Assembly: GCA_015056175.1 (NCBI GenBank)
Contig: SVGT01000012.1
Span: 1 to 47,665, forward strand
DNA: 47,665 nucleotides
Origin: Clostridiales bacterium
Lineage (GTDB): Bacteria > Bacillota > Clostridia > Christensenellales > Aristaeellaceae
Direction of reading: 5' to 3'
In this document: positions 32,205 through 40,784 of the stretch, piece after piece
Layout: the number at the start of each line of letters is the position of its first letter
How positions within the stretch are numbered: the stretch's first letter is position 1
The notes under the pieces: generated by a model
Seen by the model: only the letters and a program-made list of their open reading frames with translations
The model's database searches: none
What the model was told of the DNA's origin: nothing
Made by a program: the position numbers and the translations under genes

Positions 32205-32471
32205 TTAATGCATTCTCGTTTCTACCATGGTGATGACCTGCGCCAGAAAATCGCTGATCAGGGGGAGGTTGTGCTGCGCCAGACGCTTGAGGATGATGAT
32301 CAGAAGCGTGCCAAGCACTGCAAACCCCACCATCGCGCCAAGGCCCCGCATGACGCCCTGGCAGAAGGCGTCAAACAAACGCCTTTTCCGGTCGCTCTGA
32401 AAGCGCACGTACTCGGCAAGCTGCAGCCTTTCCGAAGCGTCGATAAACTTCTGCATCATCTTGTCCGTCAT
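32205..32471 (-). CDS. DUF5665-like small membrane protein
   Basis: An 88-residue protein with a basic N-terminal helix (LQLAEYVRFQSDRKRRLF), one membrane helix (about 41-62, RGLGAMVGFAVLGTLLIIIL) and a short tail. It resembles the DUF5665 family of unknown function, common in Clostridia. GGGAGG lies seven bases before the ATG. It is the first gene of the lspA operon, which may mean a link to membrane or lipoprotein handling; that is only a positional hint. Confidence 0.78.
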   Translation of the reverse strand: MTDKMMQKFIDASERLQLAEYVRFQSDRKRRLFDAFCQGVMRGLGAMVGFAVLGTLLIIILKRLAQHNLPLISDFLAQVITMVETRMH

Positions 32472-32512
32472 GCCCGCGCCTCCCTTTCACCGCCGGTGGG
32501 CGGTTTGGATGT

Positions 32513-32541
32513 ATTATAGCATACTTTGCCCAAACTGGCAA
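32513..32541 (-). promoter_or_regulatory. promoter of the DUF5665-lspA-rluD-tlyA operon
   Basis: TTGCCA (32536-32541), 17-bp spacer, TATAAT (32513-32518) on the minus strand. Confidence 0.8.
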
Positions 32542-32620
32542 AAAACATCGCACGCCGATGCGCGCACAGCATACAATGAAGCAAAACCCGGGGAAGAATG
32601 CCCATGCGGCGGAAAATCAA

Positions 32621-32649
32621 TTGACACGCCATGCATATTTCGCTAAAAT
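32621..32649 (+). promoter_or_regulatory. promoter of the aspartate kinase
   Basis: A perfect TTGACA (32621-32626), 17-bp spacer, TAAAAT (32644-32649). The leader is only about 25 bases, so no riboswitch fits in it. Confidence 0.85.
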
Positions 32650-32679
32650 ATGGAAGATAATTTCAAGGGGGATCCATGC

Positions 32680-33993
32680 ATGATCGTAACCAAGTTCGGC
32701 GGCAGCTCTCTGGCGGACGCAGGCCAGTTTGAAAAGGTACGCCATATTATTTTTGAAAACACCGACCGCCGCTATGTGGTGCCCAGCGCACCGGGCAAGC
32801 GCTTTGACAAGGACGACAAGGTGACGGATCTGTTGTACCTGTGCCATGACAGCGCTAAAATGGGCGAGCCCTTTTCGCTGCACCTTAACCGCATCCGCGC
32901 ACGCTATGAAGAGATCGCCTCCCAATTGCAGGTGGCCATCGATTTTTCCGACGATTTTGCAGCCATCGAGGCAGCCCTTGCCCACGGCGCTTCCCGCGCC
33001 TATGCCGCATCCCGCGGAGAATACCTGAACGGCAAACTGCTCTCTGCCTATCTGGGCTTTGATTTTGTGGACGCTGCGGACGTGATCCGCTTTGATGAAA
33101 ACGGCCAGCTGATGGAGCAGGAAACCAACACGCTGCTGTCCCGCCGCCTTGCCAACCACAAGTGCGCCGTCATCCCCGGCTTTTACGGCGCGGACGAAAC
33201 GGGCGCCATCCACACCTTTTCCCGCGGCGGCAGCGATATTTCCGGCGCGCTGGTAGCCCGTGCCGTCAATGCGGACGTGTACGAAAACTGGACGGACGTG
33301 ACCGGCATGCGCATGGCCGACCCCCGCATCGTCAAGGACGCCCAGTACATTGAAAGCCTCACCTACCGCGAACTGCGCGAGCTTTCCTACATGGGCGCCA
33401 CCGTCCTCCACGGCGATGCGGTGTTCCCCGTGCGCAAAATGGGCATCCCCACCAATATCCGCAATACCAACGATCCCCTGCATCCCGGCACGGTGATCCG
33501 CACCTCCGCAGGCCAGGAATCCCTGCCCCAGACCATCACCGGCATTGCGGGCAGCAAGGGCTTTACCATCATCTCCATCGAAAAGGACATGATGAACGCG
33601 GAATTGGGCTTTGGCAGGCGGGTGCTGCAGGCCTTTGAAGAGCACGGCCTGAGCTTTGAGCATCTGCCCACCGGCATCGATACCATGTGCATCGTCATCA
33701 ACGCAAAGGATCTGGCGCCCCACCTGGATCACGTGCTTGACCGCATCCGGGAACTGGTCGCGCCCGACCAAATCACCGTGCACGAGAACGTAGCCATGGT
33801 GGCTACCGTAGGCCGCGGCATGGTGCGCGCCGCAGGCACCGCAGCGCGCCTCTTTACCGCCCTTGCCACCCAGGGCATTTCCGTGCGCATCATCGATCAG
33901 GGCAGCAGCGAATTGAGCATCATCGTAGGCGTGGACGAAAGTCAGTTTGAAATGACCATCGAGGCCATCTACGACGCCTTTGTCCGCATGTAA
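32680..33993 (+). CDS. aspartate kinase
   Basis: A 437-residue monofunctional aspartokinase that phosphorylates aspartate, the first step to lysine, threonine, methionine and diaminopimelate. The kinase domain has VTKFGGSSLAD (residues 3-13), VPSAPGKRFDKDDKVTDLL, IPGFYGADETGAIHTFSRGGSDISGAL and NWTDVTGMRMADPR. From about residue 285 two ACT domains follow (ITGIAGSKGFTIISIEKD, then VATVGRGMVRAAGTAARLF), the site of end-product inhibition. AAGGGGGATC lies before ATG 32680. It is transcribed alone; no lysine riboswitch is present, so control is likely allosteric. Confidence 0.93.
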   Translation: MIVTKFGGSSLADAGQFEKVRHIIFENTDRRYVVPSAPGKRFDKDDKVTDLLYLCHDSAKMGEPFSLHLNRIRARYEEIASQLQVAIDFSDDFAAIEAALAHGASRAYAASRGEYLNGKLLSAYLGFDFVDAADVIRFDENGQLMEQETNTLLSRRLANHKCAVIPGFYGADETGAIHTFSRGGSDISGALVARAVNADVYENWTDVTGMRMADPRIVKDAQYIESLTYRELRELSYMGATVLHGDAVFPVRKMGIPTNIRNTNDPLHPGTVIRTSAGQESLPQTITGIAGSKGFTIISIEKDMMNAELGFGRRVLQAFEEHGLSFEHLPTGIDTMCIVINAKDLAPHLDHVLDRIRELVAPDQITVHENVAMVATVGRGMVRAAGTAARLFTALATQGISVRIIDQGSSELSIIVGVDESQFEMTIEAIYDAFVRM

Positions 33994-34017
33994 CGACGGC
34001 AGATTTTGACACTTTAT

Positions 34018-34048
34018 GGTGCAGATACACAAATCTGCACCGTTTATT
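34018..34048 (+). terminator. intrinsic terminator after the aspartate kinase
   Basis: GGTGCAGAT (34018-34026) pairs perfectly with ATCTGCACC (34033-34041) around a six-base loop, then GTTTATT. Confidence 0.78.
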
Positions 34049-34071
34049 TGTGTTATTTCTCCAATATGCTC

Positions 34072-34101
34072 TTGACGAAAAGCCGTTCTGTTTGCTAAAA
34101 T
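34072..34101 (+). promoter_or_regulatory. promoter of the 34353-37360 unit
   Basis: TTGACG (34072-34077), 18-bp spacer, TAAAAT (34096-34101). The start near 34108 leaves an untranslated leader of about 245 bases. Confidence 0.7.
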
Positions 34102-34107
34102 AAGGCT

Positions 34108-34352
34108 GCTTGATTCGGTGATTGGAAATAAATCGACCAGCATAGCTGCATTTTGCGGTGCATGACCCTATGTGTACCGCTGCATTTGCTTTTGTTTCTC
34201 AAACATCCTTTCAACATTTTCCAATGCAGCGTTCAAAATGAGATGAATGCGTTGTTGCTTGCACACGCTTTTTTCCTTGCAGGCCTTTTTCGTATTTCAT
34301 CCCATCGGCTGCGCAAAAACTTTTTCAAAAGGTATTTTCAGGAGGGGGAACT
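34108..34352 (+). promoter_or_regulatory. long structured 5' leader with an internal terminator-like hairpin
   Basis: This 245-base leader fills most of the 359-bp gap. CGCTGCATT (34178-34186) can pair fully with AATGCAGCG (34223-34231), and GCTGCATT (34145-34152) can pair with the same strand, so two folds exclude each other; GCGGT/ACCGC (34155-34159/34176-34180) competes as well. Further on, GCG-T-TGT (34249-34255) pairs with ACACGC (34263-34268) and is followed by six T (34269-34274), like an intrinsic terminator. It could be an attenuator or riboswitch of an unknown class. A 67-codon open frame across it lacks a ribosome site. Confidence 0.4.
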
Positions 34353-36587
34353 ATGAACTTCGCAGGTAAAGTGGTTCTGGTTTTTTTGGAGGAAGATAAT
34401 ATCCAGCGCGCATATTTCCGCGTGCGTCCGCTTTTGACGCAGGAGGGTCCTGTGGACAAGCAGGCCGTCAGCGAATTCCCGGACGAAGGGTATCTGCGCA
34501 TCGTGCCGGATAAAAACGAGCAGCACACCTTCAAGGAGCGCATGCGCACGCTGTGCGGCCTGTGCGTGCTGAATCTGCGCGATATGCCGCCGGATGTGAG
34601 CAAGATCCGCACCAACAAAAACTATGCCCCTGCCCGCGGGGAAAACAACCAGTACATCGTCTATTCCGACGCGGTGCAGCCCCTGCCCCGGGACGAATTT
34701 TTCCAGGTCGTTGCGCAGGACCAGCTGGACAGCGCGCTGACCCCCCTGGTCTTTACCCGCAGCGGCGCCAATATCCAGGGCCCCTTTGATTCCACCACCA
34801 ACCAGCCCGCAGGCGACGTGCAAAAGCTGCCTCCGGACAGCGCCGCGCTTTATACCGTCGCACTCCCGGACGACAGGGAACTGCTTTTCTACTGCCCCCG
34901 TAAAGAGCAGGAAAACGCCCCCGAAACGGCGCCGGAAAATCCCGAAGCAACCGCAGACGATAAGCAGGAACCCGTGCAGGAAAACAAGCCCGTTTCCCCC
35001 TGGAAAAAGCAGCTGGACGCCATTATCGCAGGCGAAAAGCCCGTGCAGGAAAACAAGGAAAGCAAACCCAAAGTCGATATGCAAAACGCCCTGCAGCAGA
35101 TCCAGCAGCTCAACGGCGAACTGAATGTCGCCTCCCGTCTTAAGGACGATCACAAGCCCTTTATCCCCGCCCCCGCCGCCGTGCAGCAGCCCCAGCAGCC
35201 GCTGGGCGGCACCAAGCTGTACCAGGCTTCTCCCCAGAAAAAGCCTCAGGGCATGAAGGCTCACAACAGCCTGGCGGAAACGGTGGACATGCAGCGCAAC
35301 CCCAACCGCTACGAATCCCGCTATGAAGCGCCCGGCGCCTGCATTGCAAACAGCGCCCAGATGAGCGATGTGCAAAACCCCGTGGAGCACTTCCGCCATG
35401 CGCTGCAAAAGGCGTGGAACATGCCCGATACCCACCGTCAGGTGATTTCCGGTATTCTGGGCGTCAACGGCATCCGTCCCGCCCTTGCCAAGGCGCTGTG
35501 CGAAGGCAAGCAGGATCTGACCATCGCCGCCATGCACAGCCAGCTGCAGGAGCTGGAGGCAGAGCGCCTGATGACCCTGATGCAATTGGATGATGCAAAG
35601 AACAGCAAGCAGAAGATCAGGGACGAAGTTCTCCAGTCCCTCACCCGCCAGGAAAAGGCGGCGCAGGAAAAGCTGGAAGCCGTAACCAAAGAAAAGCAGC
35701 AGTGCGTGGACGCGCTCACCAAACAGCAGCAGGCGCTGATCGCAGAATGCGAAAACGTGCAGAAGCAATTGGATAAGCTTCCCTGGCAGGATATCATCGC
35801 CCCCGTCTGTGGCAGCGACGCCACGGATAAGGAATTGATCGCCCGCACGCTGGAATGCCTCAAAAAGCAGGGCTTCAGGGCGGATGAGGACGATGTGCGT
35901 GCGCTGCTTGTCACCCTGGCGCTCAGCGACGATACCCTATCCGTATCCGCAGATACCCGCTCGGACGCCCTGTCCGCCGCGCATGCCATCGCAGCTGCGC
36001 TTGGCACCGGCGCATACCGTATCCACAGCGCCCATCTGCAGATCGACCCCGTCCGTGTGCTGAATGGCGGCGACGCCCCCGTCTTTACCTGCGATACCGA
36101 GAGCCTTGCCTCCCCCATCAAAAACAGCACGCACATGATCCTTTCCGACCGGCAGATGAATTTGCTGTGCGAGGAAGGCGAAATGAGCGAACACTATTTC
36201 TCCTCTCCCTGGCTGGGCGTCCATCTCACCACCGACGATGAGGCGCTGCCCAAAGCGCTTCCCACATTCCCCGCCGTCAGCCGTCTGTGCCTGAAAAAGG
36301 CCATGCTCAAGGAGGGCGATATTCCGGAAGCCGTGCAGAAGCTGGTCATCTCCCTGTGCCGCGCGCTCCGCGATGCAGGCGCTGCGCTGCCCCTTGCGCT
36401 GCGCACCAAGCTGTGCACCTTTATCCTGTCCTGTCAGGACGATATGAAAGGCGGCGTGGCCGCTGCGGTGGATTTTGCCGTGCGCGCCGTGGTGATCCCC
36501 CACATCCAGGCCTATGCCCTTGAAAAAGACGCGATCCGTCCGGCGCTGGAAGCCATGCCCCGGACGCTGAAGGTACTTGAAGAATGA
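34353..36587 (+). CDS. large uncharacterised coiled-coil protein
   Basis: A 744-residue protein I do not recognise. Residues 1-170 look like a compact N-terminal domain (KVVLVFLEEDNIQRAYFRVRP, then FPDEGYLRIVPDKNEQ). Residues about 185-330 are Pro/Gln/Glu/Lys rich with repeats of the motif PVQENK, probably disordered. A helical stretch and a long coiled coil follow (about 390-470, rich in Gln, Lys and Glu), then a C-terminal alpha/beta domain of about 270 residues. No signal peptide, membrane helix, P-loop or zinc motif is visible, so it is soluble. AGGAGG lies six bases before the ATG. Its stop overlaps the ATG of the TrmH-type gene by four bases. Confidence 0.82.
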   Translation: MNFAGKVVLVFLEEDNIQRAYFRVRPLLTQEGPVDKQAVSEFPDEGYLRIVPDKNEQHTFKERMRTLCGLCVLNLRDMPPDVSKIRTNKNYAPARGENNQYIVYSDAVQPLPRDEFFQVVAQDQLDSALTPLVFTRSGANIQGPFDSTTNQPAGDVQKLPPDSAALYTVALPDDRELLFYCPRKEQENAPETAPENPEATADDKQEPVQENKPVSPWKKQLDAIIAGEKPVQENKESKPKVDMQNALQQIQQLNGELNVASRLKDDHKPFIPAPAAVQQPQQPLGGTKLYQASPQKKPQGMKAHNSLAETVDMQRNPNRYESRYEAPGACIANSAQMSDVQNPVEHFRHALQKAWNMPDTHRQVISGILGVNGIRPALAKALCEGKQDLTIAAMHSQLQELEAERLMTLMQLDDAKNSKQKIRDEVLQSLTRQEKAAQEKLEAVTKEKQQCVDALTKQQQALIAECENVQKQLDKLPWQDIIAPVCGSDATDKELIARTLECLKKQGFRADEDDVRALLVTLALSDDTLSVSADTRSDALSAAHAIAAALGTGAYRIHSAHLQIDPVRVLNGGDAPVFTCDTESLASPIKNSTHMILSDRQMNLLCEEGEMSEHYFSSPWLGVHLTTDDEALPKALPTFPAVSRLCLKKAMLKEGDIPEAVQKLVISLCRALRDAGAALPLALRTKLCTFILSCQDDMKGGVAAAVDFAVRAVVIPHIQAYALEKDAIRPALEAMPRTLKVLEE

Positions 36588-37360
36588 CAGAAGAAATCCA
36601 GAGCCTGCAAAACCCCCGGGTCAAAAGCTGGCGCGCCCTTGCAAAGAGCCGCAGCGCCCGCATGGAGGCAGGCCTTTACCCCGCAGAGGGCGAGCACATG
36701 GCCCAGGAGGCCGTGCAGGAGGGCGCCTGCGAACAATTGCTCATTTCGGCAGACGTCTTTGACAAATACGCCTATCTGGCCAATCAGACGGACGCACAGG
36801 TCTTTAAGCTCTCCCCCCGTGTGATGGAGAGCCTGTCCGATACCAAAACACCCCAGGGCGTGATGGCCATTTGCCGTCTGCCCGCCTTTGACAAGCCGGT
36901 GGGCAAATGGGCCGTGGCGCTCAACGCCGTGCAGGACCCGGGCAATGTAGGAACCATCCTGCGCACCATGGACGCCGCAGGCTTTGATACCCTGATCATC
37001 GACGAACAGACCGCCGATCCTTTTTCCGCCAAGGCCATGCGCGCCTCCATGGGCGCCATTTTCCGCATGGACGTAAGGCGGGTCAGGGATCTGGCGCACG
37101 AGCTTGGCGCCCTTGCCAAAGACGGCTACGCCGTTGCGGCGGGCGATCTTCACGGCGAGGATTTTTTTGCCCGCGCTCCCTTCCCGGAGAAGGTGTGCAT
37201 CGTCATCGGCAACGAGGGCCAGGGCATTTCCGCGGACGTAAAGAAAGCCGCCACCAGGAACCTGAAGATCCCCATGGTGGGCGGCGCAGAATCGCTGAAC
37301 GCGGCGGTGGCCGGCAGCATTATGATCTATGACGTTTTAAGGGAAAAACTCAATCGGTGA
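36584..37360 (+). CDS. TrmH/SpoU family RNA 2'-O-methyltransferase
   Basis: A 258-residue SPOUT methyltransferase. The N-terminal substrate-binding domain (SLQNPRVKSWRALAKSR, then GLYPAEGEHMAQEA) resembles the RlmB/TsnR group. The knotted SAM domain has NAVQDPGNVGTILRTMDAAGF (motif 1), VCIVIGNEGQGIS (motif 2) and IPMVGGAESLNAAVAGSI (motif 3). It methylates a ribose in 23S rRNA or tRNA. The ATG overlaps the stop of the unknown 744-residue protein, so both are translated together. Its 3' end overlaps the converging pentapeptide gene by 11 bp and there is no terminator between them. Confidence 0.92.
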   Translation: MTEEIQSLQNPRVKSWRALAKSRSARMEAGLYPAEGEHMAQEAVQEGACEQLLISADVFDKYAYLANQTDAQVFKLSPRVMESLSDTKTPQGVMAICRLPAFDKPVGKWAVALNAVQDPGNVGTILRTMDAAGFDTLIIDEQTADPFSAKAMRASMGAIFRMDVRRVRDLAHELGALAKDGYAVAAGDLHGEDFFARAPFPEKVCIVIGNEGQGISADVKKAATRNLKIPMVGGAESLNAAVAGSIMIYDVLREKLNR

Positions 37361-37991
37361 TCTCGAGCCCCAGCAGCAGCGACAGCGTCATGGCCTGCTC
37401 CCGCGTGACCCTGAGCCCACGCAGCGACTGTACCTCCACACGCAGGTAGGAAAACGGACAGCGGCTCAAATCCAGTCCCTTCAGTGGCATGCGGGCAAAT
37501 TCGCTGCCGTCCAGGCGGCATTCGTCCATGTCAAAATCGCTCATGCGGCATTCGATCCACATGCTTTCCTTCATGGTGCAGCGTATGATTCTCACATGCT
37601 GCACCTTTTCTTTGTCAAAGCACACATAATCCATCTGGCAGTCTTCAAAGGTCACATTCATCAGCGTGCCCTCGGAAAAGCGGCAGCCCGTCATGCGGCA
37701 GCCTGCAAACCGCACCCGCTGCAGGGCGCTTTTTTCCATCACCGCGCCGCTTGTGTCGCAATGGTCAAACACGCAGTCCACAAAGGATACGCGGGTGTCC
37801 CGCAGCGTGGAAAAATCGCACTTTTCAAAGCGGCAGCCGCGGAACTCCAGCTGCTTTGCCCCCTCGGGCAGCATTTCTCCGTAGAAGGATGCATTTTCAA
37901 TATCCTCATCAAAGCGCAGCGCATCCTCCACCGCGTCCTCCAGACACCTGTCCTCCGGCTTTTCCGTCAGTTCGGGCGGCAAAACAGCCAT
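37350..37991 (-). CDS. pentapeptide-repeat-like protein, cysteine-rich
   Basis: A 213-residue protein whose centre (about 45-175) is a run of degenerate five-residue repeats with hydrophobic middle positions: FRGCRFEKCDFS, FVDCVFDHCD, FAGCRMTGCRFS, FEDCQMDYVCF, ECRMSDFDMDECRLDG. This predicts a right-handed square beta-helix with cysteines stacked along it. The function of most such proteins is unknown; some bind gyrase. The start is ATG 37991 with AAGGAG upstream; the frame start at 38015 overlaps the -10 box. It diverges from murC. Confidence 0.82.
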   Translation of the reverse strand: MAVLPPELTEKPEDRCLEDAVEDALRFDEDIENASFYGEMLPEGAKQLEFRGCRFEKCDFSTLRDTRVSFVDCVFDHCDTSGAVMEKSALQRVRFAGCRMTGCRFSEGTLMNVTFEDCQMDYVCFDKEKVQHVRIIRCTMKESMWIECRMSDFDMDECRLDGSEFARMPLKGLDLSRCPFSYLRVEVQSLRGLRVTREQAMTLSLLLGLEITD

Positions 37992-38013
37992 CTTCCTCAC
38001 ACTCCTTAAAATC

Positions 38014-38042
38014 ATTCTATCACAGCTTTACCCGATTGTAAA
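38014..38042 (-). promoter_or_regulatory. promoter of the pentapeptide-repeat gene
   Basis: TTTACA (38037-38042), 17-bp spacer, TAGAAT (38014-38019) on the minus strand. Its -35 covers five of the six bases of the murC -35. Confidence 0.72.
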
Positions 38043-38064
38043 ATTCTGCATTTGGGCGTATAAT
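38036..38064 (+). promoter_or_regulatory. promoter of murC
   Basis: TTGTAA (38036-38041), 17-bp spacer, TATAAT (38059-38064). It shares its -35 bases with the opposite promoter. Confidence 0.8.
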
Positions 38065-38105
38065 ACAAGCGTATCCCGATATTTTTGTACAAAGGGGATC
38101 CAGTC

Positions 38106-39494
38106 ATGCTTAAGATCACTGATTATCAGGGCCGCCGCGTTCACATGATCGGCATCGGCGGCAGCAGTATGTCCGGTCTGGCCGAAATCCTGCTGCGAGA
38201 AGGCTATACCGTCACCGGCTCGGACAGCGCCGATTCCCACGCCGTCAAGCGCCTGCGCAGCATGGGCGTTACCGTGCATGTGGGCCATCGCGCGGAAAAT
38301 GTGAACGGCGCGGCCATCATCGTGTATTCCGCCGCTATCGCCGATGATAACCCCGAGCGTGCGGAGGGCAAGCGCCTGGGCATTCCGGAAATGGAACGTT
38401 CCACGCTGCTTGGCCAGTTGATGCTGGGCCATAAAAACGCCCTGTGCGTATCCGGCACCCACGGCAAAACCACCACCTCCTCCATGCTGGCGCAGATCCT
38501 GCTGGATACGGACATGGATCCCACCGTGCATATCGGCGGCCGTCTGGACGCCATCGGCGGCGGCAGCCGCATCGGCGGGCACGATTATTTTGTAGCCGAA
38601 GCCTGTGAATTCCACAGCAGCTTCCTGGAAATGTCCCCCACCTTGGCCGTGATCCTCAACATCGAGGCCGACCATCTGGATTATTACAAGGACATTGACC
38701 ATATCGAGCGCGCCTTTGGCCAGTTTCTGGCGCTGCTGCCCCAGGACGGCTGCGCCCTTGGCTGGGGCGAGGACGAGCGCATTTTGCGTCTCTTTTCCGC
38801 GCTGCACTGCAAGTCCTACACCTTCGGCATGGGCGCGCAGAACGATTATCACCCCGAAAATCTGTGCTACAGCGATACAGGCTGCCCCTCCTACGATATG
38901 GTGTTTAACGGCAGCAAGATCGCCCGCGTTACGCTTCAGGTGCCCGGTGAATTCAACGTGATCAACTCCATGGCCGCCTTTGCCGCCGCCCACCTGTGCG
39001 GCGGCGACGCGCACAGGATCGCCGATGCGCTGAGCCACTTTGCCGGCGTGCACCGCCGGTTTGAATTGACCGGCTTCATCGACGGCGTGAAGATGTACCA
39101 CGATTACGGCCACAACCCCACCGAAATGAAGGCGGCGCTGAACGTGGCCAGGCTGCAAAAGCCCAACCGCCTCTGGGCCGTCATGCAGCCCCATACCTAC
39201 AGCCGCGTCAAGAGCCTGTTTGACGATTATCTTACCTGCACCTCCGTTGCGGATTTCACCCTGGTCACGGATATCTTTGCCGCCCGCGAAAAGGATCCCG
39301 GCGATATCCATGCCTCCATGGTGGTGGAGGGCATGCGCAAAAACGGCATTGATGCCACGCTGACCCCCACCTTTGACGATACGGAAAAATACCTGCGCGC
39401 CCATTGGCAGCCGGGCGATCTGGTGCTCACCATGGGCTGCGGCAACATCAATTTGCTCAACGAGCAGATGCAGGAGCACGGCGACACCAAATAA
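38106..39494 (+). CDS. murC: UDP-N-acetylmuramate--L-alanine ligase (MurC)
   Basis: A 462-residue Mur ligase that joins L-alanine to UDP-MurNAc in peptidoglycan synthesis. The N-terminal Rossmann domain starts RVHMIGIGGSSMSGLAEILL, the MurC-specific fingerprint. The ATP loop is VSGTHGKTTTSSM (117-124 core), followed by CEFHSSFL, ILNIEADHLDYY and VPGEFNVINSMAA. The C-terminal domain has MYHDYGHNPTEMKAAL, where most MurC proteins have DDYGHHP, so the second His is Asn. AAAGGGG lies before ATG 38106. It stands alone, outside a dcw cluster. Confidence 0.93.
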   Translation: MLKITDYQGRRVHMIGIGGSSMSGLAEILLREGYTVTGSDSADSHAVKRLRSMGVTVHVGHRAENVNGAAIIVYSAAIADDNPERAEGKRLGIPEMERSTLLGQLMLGHKNALCVSGTHGKTTTSSMLAQILLDTDMDPTVHIGGRLDAIGGGSRIGGHDYFVAEACEFHSSFLEMSPTLAVILNIEADHLDYYKDIDHIERAFGQFLALLPQDGCALGWGEDERILRLFSALHCKSYTFGMGAQNDYHPENLCYSDTGCPSYDMVFNGSKIARVTLQVPGEFNVINSMAAFAAAHLCGGDAHRIADALSHFAGVHRRFELTGFIDGVKMYHDYGHNPTEMKAALNVARLQKPNRLWAVMQPHTYSRVKSLFDDYLTCTSVADFTLVTDIFAAREKDPGDIHASMVVEGMRKNGIDATLTPTFDDTEKYLRAHWQPGDLVLTMGCGNINLLNEQMQEHGDTK

Positions 39495-39503
39495 AACACA
39501 AGC

Positions 39504-39536
39504 AAAAACGGCCTCCCACGCGGGAAGCCGTTTTTT
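39504..39536. terminator. bidirectional intrinsic terminator
   Basis: ACGGC-C-TCCC pairs with GGGA-A-GCCGT around ACGC, with A before and T after. It separates murC from the converging MFS gene. Confidence 0.88.
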
Positions 39537-39545
39537 GTTTGAGAA

Positions 39546-40775
39546 TTATGCTTTTTTGAGGCGCTTTGCAAACAGCGCAACGCCCAGCGCCATGCACAGC
39601 GGGAACAAAAGCGCCAGAAGGAAGCCCATTTTCATCACCGCATCGCCGCTCTGCCCCAGCGCCTGCATGGCCTGCTCGCTCTGCATCAGTTGATCCGTCA
39701 CCGCGCCCACCGCCGCAGGACCCATGCTGCAGCCGATATCGCCGCCCATGGCCAATAGCGCATACATGGCCGTGCCGCCCAGGGGCAAATGCTGCGCAGC
39801 AAGGGAGAAGGTGCCGGGCCACATCACGCCCACGGAAAAGCCGCACAGCGCGCAGCCTGCCAGGGACATGACCGGCCAGGGCGAAAGGATGACCAGCAGA
39901 TAACACCCGATGCACATCACCGCGCAGAAGATCAGCGCCTTATGCACCGGCCATTTGATGTAGGGGCCAAACACCACACGGGCCGTGCCCATGCAAAGCG
40001 CAAAGGCGCAGGGGCCCATCAGATCGCCCATGGCCTTGCTCACGCCCAGACCCGTTTCCGCAAACAGGCTGGCCCACTGGCTCATGGCCTGCTCGGACGC
40101 GCCTGCGCAGATCATAAACAGGAACAGCGCCCAGAACACCGGACTCTTGAGCAACTGCAGCATAGGCATGGCCTTGCCTTCCTTGACCAGCGGGTACAAT
40201 GGCGCCTTGATAAACATCAAAAGCCCCGCAAAGGGCACCAGCGCCCACAGAAGGGGCAGATATACCCAGTTCTCCGTGCCGAAAAGGGAAAAATACAGCG
40301 TGGAAAGGAGCGTGACCGCCACAACGCCCCAACAGTAGAAGGAGTGGAGCAAACTCATGGCGCCGGCGCTCTTCTCGGGACGGGGCAGCGATTCGTTGAT
40401 GGGGCTGATCACCACTTCCATCATGCCGCTGCCGACGGAGGCCACCGTCAGCGAGATCAGCAGCGCCGCATAGGTATCCGCCATCACAAGAGGCAGCACG
40501 CTCATGAGGATCAATCCCAGCACGCTGGACACAAAGCCCGCCAGCGTGTAGCTGCGGTAGCCCACCTTATCCACAATGGGCGCGGACAGCATATCCACCG
40601 CGATCTGCACCGCAAACAAAAGCACCACCAGAAAGCTGAGCTGGGTCAGCGTTACGCCGTAGCGGGTGCGGAAGGTAACAAACAAAAGAGCAGGCAAATT
40701 GACAATAATAGCCTGGGTCACGTAGCCGATGTAGCAGCCGTACTGGGTATGCTGCCAGTTCCATTCTTTTTTCAT
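39546..40775 (-). CDS. MFS transporter
   Basis: A 409-residue transporter with twelve predicted helices. DMLSAPIVDKVGYRSYTLAGF (about 62-82) is the loop 2-3 signature of the major facilitator superfamily. The pattern ESLPRPEKSAGAMSLLHSFYCWG resembles the FucP/NarK-like sugar:proton group, so a sugar or glycoside is the likely load. AAGGAG lies five bases before the ATG. It follows the polytopic protein gene by nine bases and shares its promoter at 42027. Confidence 0.88.
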   Translation of the reverse strand: MKKEWNWQHTQYGCYIGYVTQAIIVNLPALLFVTFRTRYGVTLTQLSFLVVLLFAVQIAVDMLSAPIVDKVGYRSYTLAGFVSSVLGLILMSVLPLVMADTYAALLISLTVASVGSGMMEVVISPINESLPRPEKSAGAMSLLHSFYCWGVVAVTLLSTLYFSLFGTENWVYLPLLWALVPFAGLLMFIKAPLYPLVKEGKAMPMLQLLKSPVFWALFLFMICAGASEQAMSQWASLFAETGLGVSKAMGDLMGPCAFALCMGTARVVFGPYIKWPVHKALIFCAVMCIGCYLLVILSPWPVMSLAGCALCGFSVGVMWPGTFSLAAQHLPLGGTAMYALLAMGGDIGCSMGPAAVGAVTDQLMQSEQAMQALGQSGDAVMKMGFLLALLFPLCMALGVALFAKRLKKA

Positions 40776-40784
40776 AGGTACTCC

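Noticed and set aside
34153-34356. 67-codon ORF in the leader, ending on the start codon of the 744-residue protein
   Set aside because: It begins with TTG, has no ribosome site, and its composition follows the A/T-rich leader. The ATGA overlap is probably chance, though translation cannot be fully excluded.
38028-39479. 483-codon minus frame opposite murC
   Set aside because: murC on the plus strand is full length with all motifs; the antisense frame has none.
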